Source of the DNA: an uncultured Steroidobacteraceae bacterium
GTDB lineage: Bacteria; Pseudomonadota; Gammaproteobacteria; Steroidobacterales; Steroidobacteraceae
DNA: 6,170 nucleotides
NCBI GenBank assembly: GCA_955652795.1
Contig: CATPBQ010000131.1
Location: forward strand, 1-6,170
Direction: 5' to 3'
The notes beneath the pieces are model-generated. The model saw nothing but the letters and a program-made list of their open reading frames with translations, had not been told where the DNA came from and did no database searches. This document shows positions 1 to 6,170 of the stretch, piece after piece. The stretch's first letter is position 1. Each line of letters starts with the position of its first letter. Position numbers and translations under genes: made by a program.

Positions 1-67
1 CATGGACCTCATCAGCGTCGCCCAGGTCACCGCGAAACTCGACGAGTTGCTAGGATCACGCCCATGA
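1..67 (+). CDS. 3' end of an upstream gene, possibly a GT9 glycosyltransferase (partial)
   Basis: An open frame enters from the left edge and ends at the TGA at 65-67. The visible tail reads MDLISVAQVTAKLDELLG followed by SRP; the methionine codon at 2-4 need not be the start. The tail has an I/V-S-V-x-x-V pattern followed by a short amphipathic helix. That pattern resembles the C-terminal end of ADP-heptose:LPS heptosyltransferases and other GT9 enzymes, but 21 residues are too few to assign a family. The stop overlaps the next start as ATGA, which is typical of translational coupling and supports this being a real gene end. From memory, DUF6165 genes often follow glycosyltransferase genes, which fits. 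The gene end is fairly sure; the function is a guess. Confidence 0.5.
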   Translation, partial: MDLISVAQVTAKLDELLGSRP

Positions 68-456
68 AAGACATCCTCGTTCCCATCTCTCCGGGCGAGC
101 TGCTCGACAAGATCACCATCCTCAGGATCAAGCAGGTGCGCATCCTCGATGCCGCCAAGCTCGCCAACGTGAAGCTGGAACTTGCGCTGCTGGAGCAGAC
201 CTGGCGGGACTGCGGCTGCAGCGCGCAGGACGTCGCGCTCGATGAGCGCGCGTTGCAGAACGTCAACGAGCGCCTGTGGGACATCGAGGATCGCATCCGG
301 GACAAGGAAGCCAAACAGAGCTTCGATCGGGATTTCATCGAGCTGGCGCGCGCGGTGTACCTGTCCAATGACGAGCGCGCGGCGATCAAGAAGCGCATCA
401 ATCTGCAGCTGGGATCGCGGCTGAGCGAAGAGAAGTCGTACAAGCAGTATCGGTAG
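64..456 (+). CDS. DUF6165 family protein, function unknown
   Basis: This 130-residue cytoplasmic protein has no signal peptide or membrane segment. Its N-terminus (about residues 4-27) carries the block ILVPISPGELLDKITILRIK, which I recognise as the hallmark of the DUF6165 family. After it comes K-L-A-N-V (about 33-37), then largely helical, charged sequence with possible coiled-coil character (about 65-100). A CxC pair (DCGC, about 49-52) lies between the helices. No catalytic motif is evident. The ATG at 64 overlaps the preceding stop as ATGA and has an AGGA at 52-55 about 8 bases upstream, so this start is convincing. The large BNR-repeat gene begins 16 bases after its stop. In other genomes, as I recall, the family sits among glycosyltransferase and TPR genes of surface-polysaccharide loci, suggesting an accessory role there; that role is inference. 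Family call fairly sure, function unknown. Confidence 0.82.
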   Translation: MKDILVPISPGELLDKITILRIKQVRILDAAKLANVKLELALLEQTWRDCGCSAQDVALDERALQNVNERLWDIEDRIRDKEAKQSFDRDFIELARAVYLSNDERAAIKKRINLQLGSRLSEEKSYKQYR

Positions 457-472
457 GCGCGCGGTTGCTGAA

Positions 473-3400
473 GTGCAGATACACAAGTCATTGTTGGTGA
501 CGACCCTGAGCTTCGTCAGCCTGGCGTGGGTCTCGCGCGCCGGCGTCGCGCAGCACCAATCGCCCGGCCTCTACGGCGATCTCACCTGGCGGATGATCGG
601 GCCGTTGCGCGGCGGGCGCACCCGCGCCGTAGCCGGGGTGCCATCGCAGGTGAACGTCTTTTACGTGGGCGCCGCCGACGGCGGCGTTTGGAAAACCGAC
701 GACGCCGGCCGCACCTGGCAGCCCATCTTCGACTACGAGCCGACGCAATCGATCGGGGCGATCGCAGTGGCGCCTTCAGATTCCAACATCATCTACGTGG
801 GAAGCGGCGAGGGGCTGCATCGACCGGACCTGTCGGTCGGCAACGGAATCTATCGTTCCACGGATGGCGGGCGCAGCTGGTCACATCGCGGCCTGACCGA
901 CGGGCAGCAGATTGCGGAGCTGGCGGTTGACCCCCGTGATCCCAATCGCCTGTTCGCCGCGGTTCTCGGCCACCCCTATGGCCCGAACTCCGAACGCGGC
1001 ATCTATCGTTCAGCGGACGCAGGAGTCACCTGGGAACGGGTTCTGTACCGCGATGAAGACACCGGCGGTTCCGCGGTCGCCCTCGATCCGCTTCACCCGC
1101 AGGTCGTGTTTGCGGCGCTCTGGCAGACGCGTCTCGGCCCCTGGGAGGACAAGAACGAGTTTCAGGGCACCGCAGGGGGCCTGTTCAAGTCGACCGACGG
1201 CGGGACGACCTGGAGGCGCCTCACTACCGGGCTGCCGGCGAACCTGTCGCAGATCAACATTGCGATCGCACCGAGCGCGCCCATGCGCCTGTATGCCACG
1301 GTGGGCACTGACGAGCCCGGTGACTACTCCTCGGCGGCGGGACTCGGCGTCTTTCGCTCCGACGATGCCGGCGAGAGCTGGAGCCGGATCACCTCCGACC
1401 CCCGGCCTGCGCTGCGCATCGGCGGCGGCGATCTGCCCGCCGTACGCGTCGATCCCTCGAACCCTGAGGTGGTGTACAGCGCGGCCATCGTGACCATGAA
1501 GTCCAGCGATGGCGGCAGGACCTGGCGCTCGTTGCGAGGCGCACCGGGCGGCGATGACTACCAGAACCTGTGGATCAACCCGAACGATCCCCGCATCATT
1601 GCCCTGGTCGGAGACCAGGGCGCGATCGTAACCGTGAATGGCGGTCGGACCTGGAGCTCGTGGTACAACCAGCCGACCGCGCAGCTCTTCCACGTGAGCG
1701 TCGCGCCTACTTTTCCGTATCGCGTGTGCGCCGCTCAACAGGAGAGTGGCTCGGTGTGCATCGCCGGCCGCGGCAACGACGGCAGTGTCACTGAGCGCGA
1801 CTGGCATCCGGTGGGGGCCATCGAGTACGGCTACGTTGCCCCGGATCCGCTCGACCCCGACGTGATCTATGGTGCCGGCCGCAATGAAGTCTCCAAGTTC
1901 CACTGGTCGACCGGGCAAGTGCAAAACGTAACACCGATTCCGGTGCTAGGCCCCGACGTGCGTGTCGATCGCACTGCGCCGCTATTATTCTCGCCGCTCG
2001 ACCCGCACACGCTCTACTACGGCGCTAACCGGCTCTACAAGACGAGTGACGGGGGAGCGACATGGCAGGCGATCAGCCCCGACCTCGCGCGGCCGTCGAG
2101 CGCAGTTCCCGCGAGCGTCGGCGCGCTGCACCCGCCGGGAGCGGAGCGCCAGCGCGGTGTCATCTACGCGCTGGGAGTCTCCCCGCGCAGCATCGACACG
2201 CTGTGGGCCGGCACCGATGACGGGCTCCTCTGGGTGAGCGCGGATGGCGGGGGACAGTGGTCAAACGTCACGCCGGCGGCGGTTACGGCCTGGAGCAAGG
2301 TCACGCAGATCGAGGCGTCTCACTTCGATGCAGATACTGCGTATGTGTCGGTGAGCCGCATGCGCATCGACGATCTGCGCCCTTACATTTACCGGACCTA
2401 CGACCGGGGCAAGACCTGGCAGTCGATTGCCGGCGGCCTGCCGCCGGACGCCCCTGTGAATGCCGTCCGTGAGGATCCACAGCGCAAGGGACTGCTGTTC
2501 GCGGCGACCGAGAGCGCCGTGTGGACGTCCTGCGATGACGGGGAGCACTGGGACTCGCTGCAGTTGAATCTCCCGCACACCTCGATGCGGGACCTGTGGA
2601 TCCACGATGACGACCTGATCGTGGCGACCCACGGCCGCTCGATCTGGATTCTCGACGACATCTCGCGGCTGCGGCAACTCACGAGCGCCGCCCCGATGCA
2701 CGATGTCGTACTCTTTCGTCCCGCCGGCGCCTACCGCGTGCAACGCAGCACCTGGCCCGACACGCCGCTTCCGCCGGACGAGCCGCTGGCCGAAAATCCC
2801 CCCGCGGGCGCCGTCATCGATTTCTTTCTGCCGCACGACGCCAAGCGCCCGGTGATGCTCGAGGTGCTCGACAGCCGCGACGGCCTCGTGCGCCGCTTCA
2901 GAAGCGACGATCCTCCCGAGCCGAGCGCGGAGCAACTCGCCCGCGAACTCATTCCGCAGTATTGGATCAAACCGCCCCGCGTCTTGCCGGCGCAAGGCGG
3001 CATGCACCGCTGGGTATGGGACCTTCGCTACGCGGCTCCCTTCGCCAGCACGCGCGGCTACCCGATATCCGCGGTACCGCATGCGACGCCACAGGGGCCG
3101 GAAGGTCCGCTCGCGCTGCCCGGACGTTACCTCGTACGCCTGACAGTCGAGGGTCACCGCTTCGAGGTGCCGCTGACTGTGAAGGTGGATCCTCGCGTAC
3201 GGCTTCCCACCGGCGCTCTCGAGGATCAATTGCGCCTCGCCACGCAGTTAGCCGGGCTGCTGAGCGAGAGCTCTCGGGCACTGCTCGCGGCCAAATCCGA
3301 ACAGGCGCAGCTGCAGGCTCTCGCGCCGGCAGGGGCGACGGCCGAAGCGGTTCGCGCCTACCAGGCGCGGCTGGCAGAGCTGTTAGGTTCGACCGACAAG

Positions 3401-3691
3401 AAGGAGGACAAGGAGCAGGAACAGAGCGCGCCGAAGAAACTCCTGCCTGAGGTGCAGGGCGACATCGCCACTCTCTATACCGAAGTCACGCGCGGCGATG
3501 CGGCACCCACCGTCGCGCAGCTGAGCGCCACTGACACGGCACAGCATGCGCTCACGGGCCTCCTGAGTAGCTGGCGGCGGCTGCAGGCCGATCTTCCGGC
3601 ACTCAACGCACGTCTGCGGGCGGCGGGACTCGCTCCGATCCGCGCAGACCTCCCGCCACCGAGGGACCTCAACGTGGCGGATAAGGACTGA
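473..3691 (+). CDS. Secreted sortilin/VPS10-like BNR-repeat beta-propeller protein
   Basis: This 1072-residue protein is predicted to be exported. Residues 1-26 form a signal peptide: H4-K5, a hydrophobic core at 7-20, and a GVA-Q cleavage site after A26. The start is GTG at 473. No clear Shine-Dalgarno precedes it, but the next in-frame ATG (593, M41) would remove the signal peptide. Eleven Asp-box (BNR) motifs of the form S/T-x-D-x-G-x-x-W begin near residues 74, 128, 179, 239, 295, 343, 386 (degenerate, VTVNGGRTW), 523, 588, 641 and 685, indicating beta-propellers. Family signatures include IGPLRGGR (42-49), SSWYNQPTAQ (395-404), a DWHPVGAIEYGYVAPDP block (about 443-459) and ATHGRSIWILDD (718-729). 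The C-terminal part has a beta-rich, Ig-like region with MHRWVWDLRY (844-853) and LPGRYLVRLTV (882-892), then a helical tail interrupted by a charged stretch DKKEDKEQEQ (975-984). Relatives are annotated 'glycosyl hydrolase', 'sialidase' or 'VPS10 domain protein', but no sialidase active site is recognisable, so catalysis is unproven. It is probably periplasmic or extracellular and likely co-transcribed with the DUF6165 gene. Full length for the family, no frameshift seen. Confidence 0.9.
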   Translation: MQIHKSLLVTTLSFVSLAWVSRAGVAQHQSPGLYGDLTWRMIGPLRGGRTRAVAGVPSQVNVFYVGAADGGVWKTDDAGRTWQPIFDYEPTQSIGAIAVAPSDSNIIYVGSGEGLHRPDLSVGNGIYRSTDGGRSWSHRGLTDGQQIAELAVDPRDPNRLFAAVLGHPYGPNSERGIYRSADAGVTWERVLYRDEDTGGSAVALDPLHPQVVFAALWQTRLGPWEDKNEFQGTAGGLFKSTDGGTTWRRLTTGLPANLSQINIAIAPSAPMRLYATVGTDEPGDYSSAAGLGVFRSDDAGESWSRITSDPRPALRIGGGDLPAVRVDPSNPEVVYSAAIVTMKSSDGGRTWRSLRGAPGGDDYQNLWINPNDPRIIALVGDQGAIVTVNGGRTWSSWYNQPTAQLFHVSVAPTFPYRVCAAQQESGSVCIAGRGNDGSVTERDWHPVGAIEYGYVAPDPLDPDVIYGAGRNEVSKFHWSTGQVQNVTPIPVLGPDVRVDRTAPLLFSPLDPHTLYYGANRLYKTSDGGATWQAISPDLARPSSAVPASVGALHPPGAERQRGVIYALGVSPRSIDTLWAGTDDGLLWVSADGGGQWSNVTPAAVTAWSKVTQIEASHFDADTAYVSVSRMRIDDLRPYIYRTYDRGKTWQSIAGGLPPDAPVNAVREDPQRKGLLFAATESAVWTSCDDGEHWDSLQLNLPHTSMRDLWIHDDDLIVATHGRSIWILDDISRLRQLTSAAPMHDVVLFRPAGAYRVQRSTWPDTPLPPDEPLAENPPAGAVIDFFLPHDAKRPVMLEVLDSRDGLVRRFRSDDPPEPSAEQLARELIPQYWIKPPRVLPAQGGMHRWVWDLRYAAPFASTRGYPISAVPHATPQGPEGPLALPGRYLVRLTVEGHRFEVPLTVKVDPRVRLPTGALEDQLRLATQLAGLLSESSRALLAAKSEQAQLQALAPAGATAEAVRAYQARLAELLGSTDKKEDKEQEQSAPKKLLPEVQGDIATLYTEVTRGDAAPTVAQLSATDTAQHALTGLLSSWRRLQADLPALNARLRAAGLAPIRADLPPPRDLNVADKD

Positions 3692-3719
3692 GCGCAGATC
3701 TCGGGAGGGCTTCGGCACC

Positions 3720-3745
3720 GAGCGAGGGCGCGCGCCGGCTCGCTC
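3720..3745 (+). terminator. Possible terminator hairpin after the BNR-repeat gene
   Basis: A perfect 7-bp stem GAGCGAG (3720-3726) / CTCGCTC (3739-3745) encloses 12 bases that include the self-complementary GGCGCGCGCC (3727-3736), so the stem can be extended with a GG bulge. It starts 28 bases after the stop of the + strand gene, a sensible place for a terminator. There is no T-run after it, so it is not a canonical intrinsic terminator; in such GC-rich sequence a chance hairpin is also possible. Confidence 0.35.
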
Positions 3746-3758
3746 TGCGGCAAGGCCA

Positions 3759-3953
3759 CGCGCGAAAGACGTTCGCGCAGCCAGGCGTCAAACCCGCACG
3801 ACAACCCACGAGGGTCCGGCACCCCGCACTCCGGACCAAACGCAGTGCTCTTATGCCTCAGATCCCCGACCACGCCACGTCTGTGGCACGCGGCCGGCAG
3901 TGCATCGTACCGAGAGGGCTAATCGAAGATGCGGAGCGAGCGTCTTTCGCGCG
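3759..3953. repeat. Spaced inverted pair, 3759-3776 and 3936-3953
   Basis: The 18 bases CGCGCGAAAGACGTTCGC at 3759-3776 are the reverse complement of 3936-3953 at 17 of 18 positions; the single mismatch is an A/G change. Thirteen consecutive bases (CGCGCGAAAGACG) match perfectly. The two arms sit about 160 bases apart, each near the end of one of the two converging genes. This is more than expected by chance over such a short interval, even at this GC content. The pair might be two copies of a small dispersed repeat in opposite orientation, or a long-range RNA stem. The match is seen directly; its meaning is unknown. Confidence 0.5.
3760..3778. repeat. Short inverted repeat GCGCGAA / TTCGCGC
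   Basis: A perfect 7-bp inverted repeat, GCGCGAA (3760-3766) and TTCGCGC (3772-3778), is separated by the 5-base loop AGACG. It could form a small stable hairpin in the convergent intergenic region. Its left arm and loop are also part of the longer-range inverted pair that matches 3936-3953. No function can be assigned. Confidence 0.4.
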
Positions 3954-3981
3954 CGGCTCGTCATGATATCGAGCCGCGCGC
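3949..3981 (-). terminator. Strong 12-bp hairpin after the zinc-finger gene, likely terminator
   Basis: A perfect 12-bp inverted repeat, GCGCGCGGCTCG (3949-3960) and CGAGCCGCGCGC (3970-3981), flanks the 9-base loop TCATGATAT. On the - strand it begins 7 bases after the TGA of the zinc-finger gene (3989-3991), the usual place for a terminator. Because it is symmetrical it could also stop transcription arriving from the + strand. No U-tract follows on either strand, so termination efficiency is uncertain; it might instead act as an RNA-stabilising 3' hairpin. Confidence 0.6.
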
Positions 3982-3988
3982 CGACGCG

Positions 3989-4186
3989 TCAGCGCCGCAA
4001 CGTGTACTCCGCGCCGCAGTAGGGACATTTCGCCCAGCCGGTCTCCTCGATCGGCAGATATACGCGCGGATGCGAGTTCCACAGGTACATCTGCGGCATC
4101 GGGCAGCACAGCGGCAGATCCTCGGCGCTGACTTGGTACTGGTTCTGCGCGTTGGGTTCAATGAGCGGTTTGGCCGTAGCGACCAT
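3989..4186 (-). CDS. Zinc-finger (zf-CHCC) domain protein
   Basis: This small 65-residue protein belongs to the zf-CHCC family (related to the mitochondrial NDUFS6 / bacterial YfgJ-unrelated CHCC fold). The zinc ligands are visible: a cysteine of the C27-C28 pair, H39, then C54 and C57 in KCPYCGAEY. Around them lie the conserved LPLCCPMP (24-31), HPRVYLPI (39-46) and the C-terminal CGAEYTL. It has no signal peptide, so it is probably cytoplasmic. The role in bacteria is not established; the fold is associated with zinc binding and, in the mitochondrial relative, with complex I assembly. The ATG at 4184-4186 is the only methionine start that keeps the N-terminus, with GGAAG about 11 bases upstream. 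It follows glnE by 38 bases on the same strand, suggesting an operon, and a strong hairpin lies 7 bases past its stop. Family call confident, function not. Confidence 0.9.
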   Translation of the reverse strand: MVATAKPLIEPNAQNQYQVSAEDLPLCCPMPQMYLWNSHPRVYLPIEETGWAKCPYCGAEYTLRR

Positions 4187-4224
4187 GGGCGAGATTTCTT
4201 CCGATCCGCAGATGAGGGTGCCGA

Positions 4225-6170
4225 TTATACCTGCGCGCCCGCAGGCTCAGCGGCCATCGCCGCGTTCCACAGCTGTATCACGGCGGCACGCGTGTCGCTG
4301 AAGTCCGCCGCCGGCACGATGGGCGCGGCACCGTCGAGGGACAGGTGATGGGTGGCGGCGCGGTAGGCCCGATAGGCCTGGGTGAGCAGGTCCACGCTTG
4401 CCTGCGGCACCAGGTTCGCGGAGGCCACGGACTCCAGCTGGCGGATGGTGTCGGAGAACATCGCCACCGGCGGGTACTCGCGCGCCCACAGCAGCGCCCA
4501 GTACTGAGCGAGGAACTCGATATCGGCGATCCCGCCCGGGTCCTGCTTGATGTCGAACCGCAGCGCATCGCCCCCGGAGAGCTCCTTGCGCATGCGCTCG
4601 CGCATGTTGCGCACCTCCTCGCGCAGCTTGTCACGGCGCACGTGCTGGCACAGTACCTCGAGTCGCACCCGCTCGAAGCGCGCGCGCAGCTCGGGTGAGC
4701 CCGCCACCGCGCGGGCGTGCAGCAGCGCCTGGTGCTCCCAGGTCCACGCTTCCTGGCGCTGGTAGTCCGCAAACGCCTCGATGTTGGTGACCAGCAGACC
4801 GCCCTTGCCGCTCGGGCGCAGGCGCACGTCGACCTCGTAGAGCCGACCGGCGGCGGAGTGCATGGTCAGGAGGTGCACGATGCGTTGCGCGAGCCGCACG
4901 AAGAACAACTGGTTGTCGATGGGACGCGCGCCGCTGGTCTCCTGCCGCTCGCCGTGCGAGTCGTGCAGGAACACGAGGTCCAGATCGGAACCGTAGCCGA
5001 GCTCCATGCCGCCGAGCTTGCCGTAGCCCACCGCACAGATGCTCACCGGACGCAGGCCCGCGCCGTCAGTGCACATCGGAACTCCGAACTGCGCGGTGAT
5101 CTGCCGCCATCCCAGCTGCATGGCGCGCTCGACGATGAGTTCGGCGATATCGGTGAGCCGGTCGCTCACCTGCATCAGCGGCAGCACGCCGGTGAGATCC
5201 GCGACCGCGACGCGAAACAGGGCCGCGCGCTGGAACTGCCGCAGGGCCTCCACCTGCTGCTCGGGATCGTCCGCGCGCAGCTGTTCCATCCTGGATTCGA
5301 GCTCGCGAGCGAAGCCCGCACGGGTCGGCGGCTGCGACAGCAGCCGCTCATCGATCAGCTCATCCAGCAGCAGCGGATGCGCGGCGATCTGCGCCGCGAG
5401 GAAATCGCCGTGACGGCACAGCTGCACCAGACGCGCGCGCGCCGCGCCGTTCTCTCGCAGCAGCGCGAAGTACGCCGAGCGCTTGCCGGTCGCCTCGACG
5501 ATGGCGAGGATCCGTCGCAGCACGGGCACCTGGGCGCTGCTGTGCGCCACGTCTGCCAGCAGCGCCGGCAGCAGCGCCTGCAGGCGCTTGCGCCCGGGCT
5601 CATCGAGCTTGCGCACCAGGCCCGAGGCGCGCAGCTCCAGCAGCAGGCGAGCGACTTCCGTGCTGTCGCTGAAGCCGGCGCGTGTCAGTGCCTCCACCAG
5701 CGCCGCGGTTTCCGCCTGGCTGTCCCAGAACCTTCCCAGATCGATGCGCACGGCGGCGTGATCGGGCTCAGCCCCGCCCTGCACTACCAGGCGAAAGTGC
5801 CGGCTGACCCGTGCGCGGTGCTCATTGAGTTCCTGCGTGAGCGAGAGCCAGTCGCGTGCGCCCATGGCGAGTGCAATGCGCTCGCGCGCGAGCGGCTCCG
5901 CCGGCAGCCGATGGACCTGCGCGTCGGCGAGCATCTGCAGGCGGTTCTCGAGCCGGCGCAGATGGACATAGGCCGCCCGCAGTTCGCTGGCGGCCTCCGG
6001 CGGCAGCAGGTGCGACTCCCCGAGGCACGCCAGGGCGGCGAGGAGCGAGGAGGTCTGCAGGCGCTGATCGCGGCCGCCGCGGGTAAGCTGCAGCGCCTGC
6101 ACGATGAATTCGATTTCGCGGATCCCGCCCGGACCGAGCTTCACGTGATCGGCGAGCTCGCGCCGCTGCA
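4225..6170 (-). CDS. glnE: Bifunctional glutamine synthetase adenylyltransferase / adenylyl-removing enzyme (5' end outside window)
   Basis: GlnE adjusts nitrogen assimilation in the cytoplasm. Its C-terminal AT domain adds AMP from ATP to a tyrosine of glutamine synthetase, and its N-terminal AR domain removes it by phosphorolysis; PII and glutamine set the balance. About 647 residues are visible, entering from the right edge and ending at TAA 4225-4227. The apparent GTG start at 6142-6144 is only an internal valine: the frame continues upstream as QRRELADH-VKLGPGG. Against a usual length near 950, roughly the first 300 residues are missing, including the AR catalytic aspartates. Visible parts are the end of the AR domain (GGIREIEF, bases 6106-6129), a helical linker, and the complete AT domain: YGKLGGMELGYGSDLDLVF with the metal-binding D-L-D at 4978-4986, RLRPSGKGG (about 4799-4825), and the second, echoing GGIADIEF (4513-4536). 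The protein was plainly built by domain duplication. The small zinc-finger gene follows 38 bases downstream. No disruption seen. Confidence 0.96.
   Translation of the reverse strand, partial: QRRELADHVKLGPGGIREIEFIVQALQLTRGGRDQRLQTSSLLAALACLGESHLLPPEAASELRAAYVHLRRLENRLQMLADAQVHRLPAEPLARERIALAMGARDWLSLTQELNEHRARVSRHFRLVVQGGAEPDHAAVRIDLGRFWDSQAETAALVEALTRAGFSDSTEVARLLLELRASGLVRKLDEPGRKRLQALLPALLADVAHSSAQVPVLRRILAIVEATGKRSAYFALLRENGAARARLVQLCRHGDFLAAQIAAHPLLLDELIDERLLSQPPTRAGFARELESRMEQLRADDPEQQVEALRQFQRAALFRVAVADLTGVLPLMQVSDRLTDIAELIVERAMQLGWRQITAQFGVPMCTDGAGLRPVSICAVGYGKLGGMELGYGSDLDLVFLHDSHGERQETSGARPIDNQLFFVRLAQRIVHLLTMHSAAGRLYEVDVRLRPSGKGGLLVTNIEAFADYQRQEAWTWEHQALLHARAVAGSPELRARFERVRLEVLCQHVRRDKLREEVRNMRERMRKELSGGDALRFDIKQDPGGIADIEFLAQYWALLWAREYPPVAMFSDTIRQLESVASANLVPQASVDLLTQAYRAYRAATHHLSLDGAAPIVPAADFSDTRAAVIQLWNAAMAAEPAGAQV

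Larger units (their letters stand above)
3692..3988. other. Convergent intergenic region, no gene recognised
   Basis: This 297-base interval separates the stop of the + strand BNR-repeat gene from the stop of the - strand zinc-finger gene. Open frames crossing it have no recognisable protein features and mostly run antisense into the flanking genes. What it does hold is several GC-rich inverted repeats (listed separately): a hairpin at 3720-3745, a small hairpin at 3760-3778, a strong hairpin at 3949-3981, and a longer-range inverted pair at 3759-3776 and 3936-3953. It most likely serves as a transcription-termination zone for the two converging units. No tRNA, promoter pair or attachment site was seen. 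Confidence 0.7.

Noticed and set aside
1010..1924. Long antisense open frame (304 codons) inside the BNR-repeat gene
   Set aside because: Arginine-, alanine- and glycine-rich shadow of a high-GC coding strand with no family motif; the sense frame has eleven Asp-boxes and a signal peptide.
2261..3229. Second long antisense open frame (322 codons) inside the BNR-repeat gene
   Set aside because: Same reason: GC-driven absence of stops opposite a well-supported gene, no domain-like pattern.
3401..3407. Strong Shine-Dalgarno-like AAGGAGG within the BNR-repeat gene
   Set aside because: No start codon lies at a proper distance downstream; it results from Lys/Glu codons of the charged insert.
3475..3873. 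Minus-strand open frame spanning the end of the BNR-repeat gene and the intergenic region
   Set aside because: Mostly antisense to coding sequence, arginine/serine-rich, with no recognisable motif or good ribosome binding site.
3929..4348. Plus-strand open frame opposite the zinc-finger gene and the end of glnE
   Set aside because: It is antisense to two confidently recognised proteins and has no recognisable features of its own.
4345..4698. Plus-strand open frame opposite glnE
   Set aside because: Shadow of the conserved AT domain, with no independent evidence of coding.
6142..6144. GTG as the start of glnE
   Set aside because: It is the valine of the conserved VKLGPGGIREIEF motif and the frame continues open to the window edge, so the true start lies outside.

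Overview
The window looks like chromosomal DNA of a GC-rich Gammaproteobacterium, perhaps of the Steroidobacter/Nevskia/Xanthomonadales type. This rests on the strong GC bias, a proteobacterial-type glnE, a small CHCC zinc-finger gene next to it, and a large secreted sortilin-like BNR-repeat protein of a kind common in such bacteria. The taxonomic placement is an inference.

Left half, + strand: three genes appear to form one transcription unit. The window opens in the last codons of a gene (stop at 65-67) whose tail resembles a GT9/heptosyltransferase C-terminus. Its stop overlaps by ATGA the start of a 130-residue DUF6165-family protein (64-456). After 16 bases, a GTG start opens a 1072-residue exported protein (473-3691) with eleven Asp-box (BNR) motifs and the hallmarks of the bacterial 'VPS10/sortilin-like glycosyl hydrolase' family.

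Middle: 3692-3988 (297 bases) is a convergent intergenic region without a credible gene. It contains several GC-rich inverted repeats. Two lie just downstream of the flanking genes and are plausible terminators, though neither has a U-tract.

Right half, - strand: glnE (glutamine synthetase adenylyltransferase/adenylyl-removing enzyme) runs in from beyond the right edge and ends at 4225. It lacks its N-terminal third here. It is followed after 38 bases by a 65-residue zf-CHCC protein (3989-4186), probably co-transcribed. In many relatives ilvE sits between these two genes or beside them; it is absent from this interval.

Functionally, the right side joins nitrogen-status control of glutamine synthetase to a small zinc-binding protein. 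The left side is an envelope-related unit, probably surface polysaccharide assembly plus a secreted or periplasmic beta-propeller protein. I saw no mobile element, CRISPR array, RNA gene or clearly novel defence-type system. The least understood items are the DUF6165 protein, the propeller protein and the inverted repeats between the convergent units.
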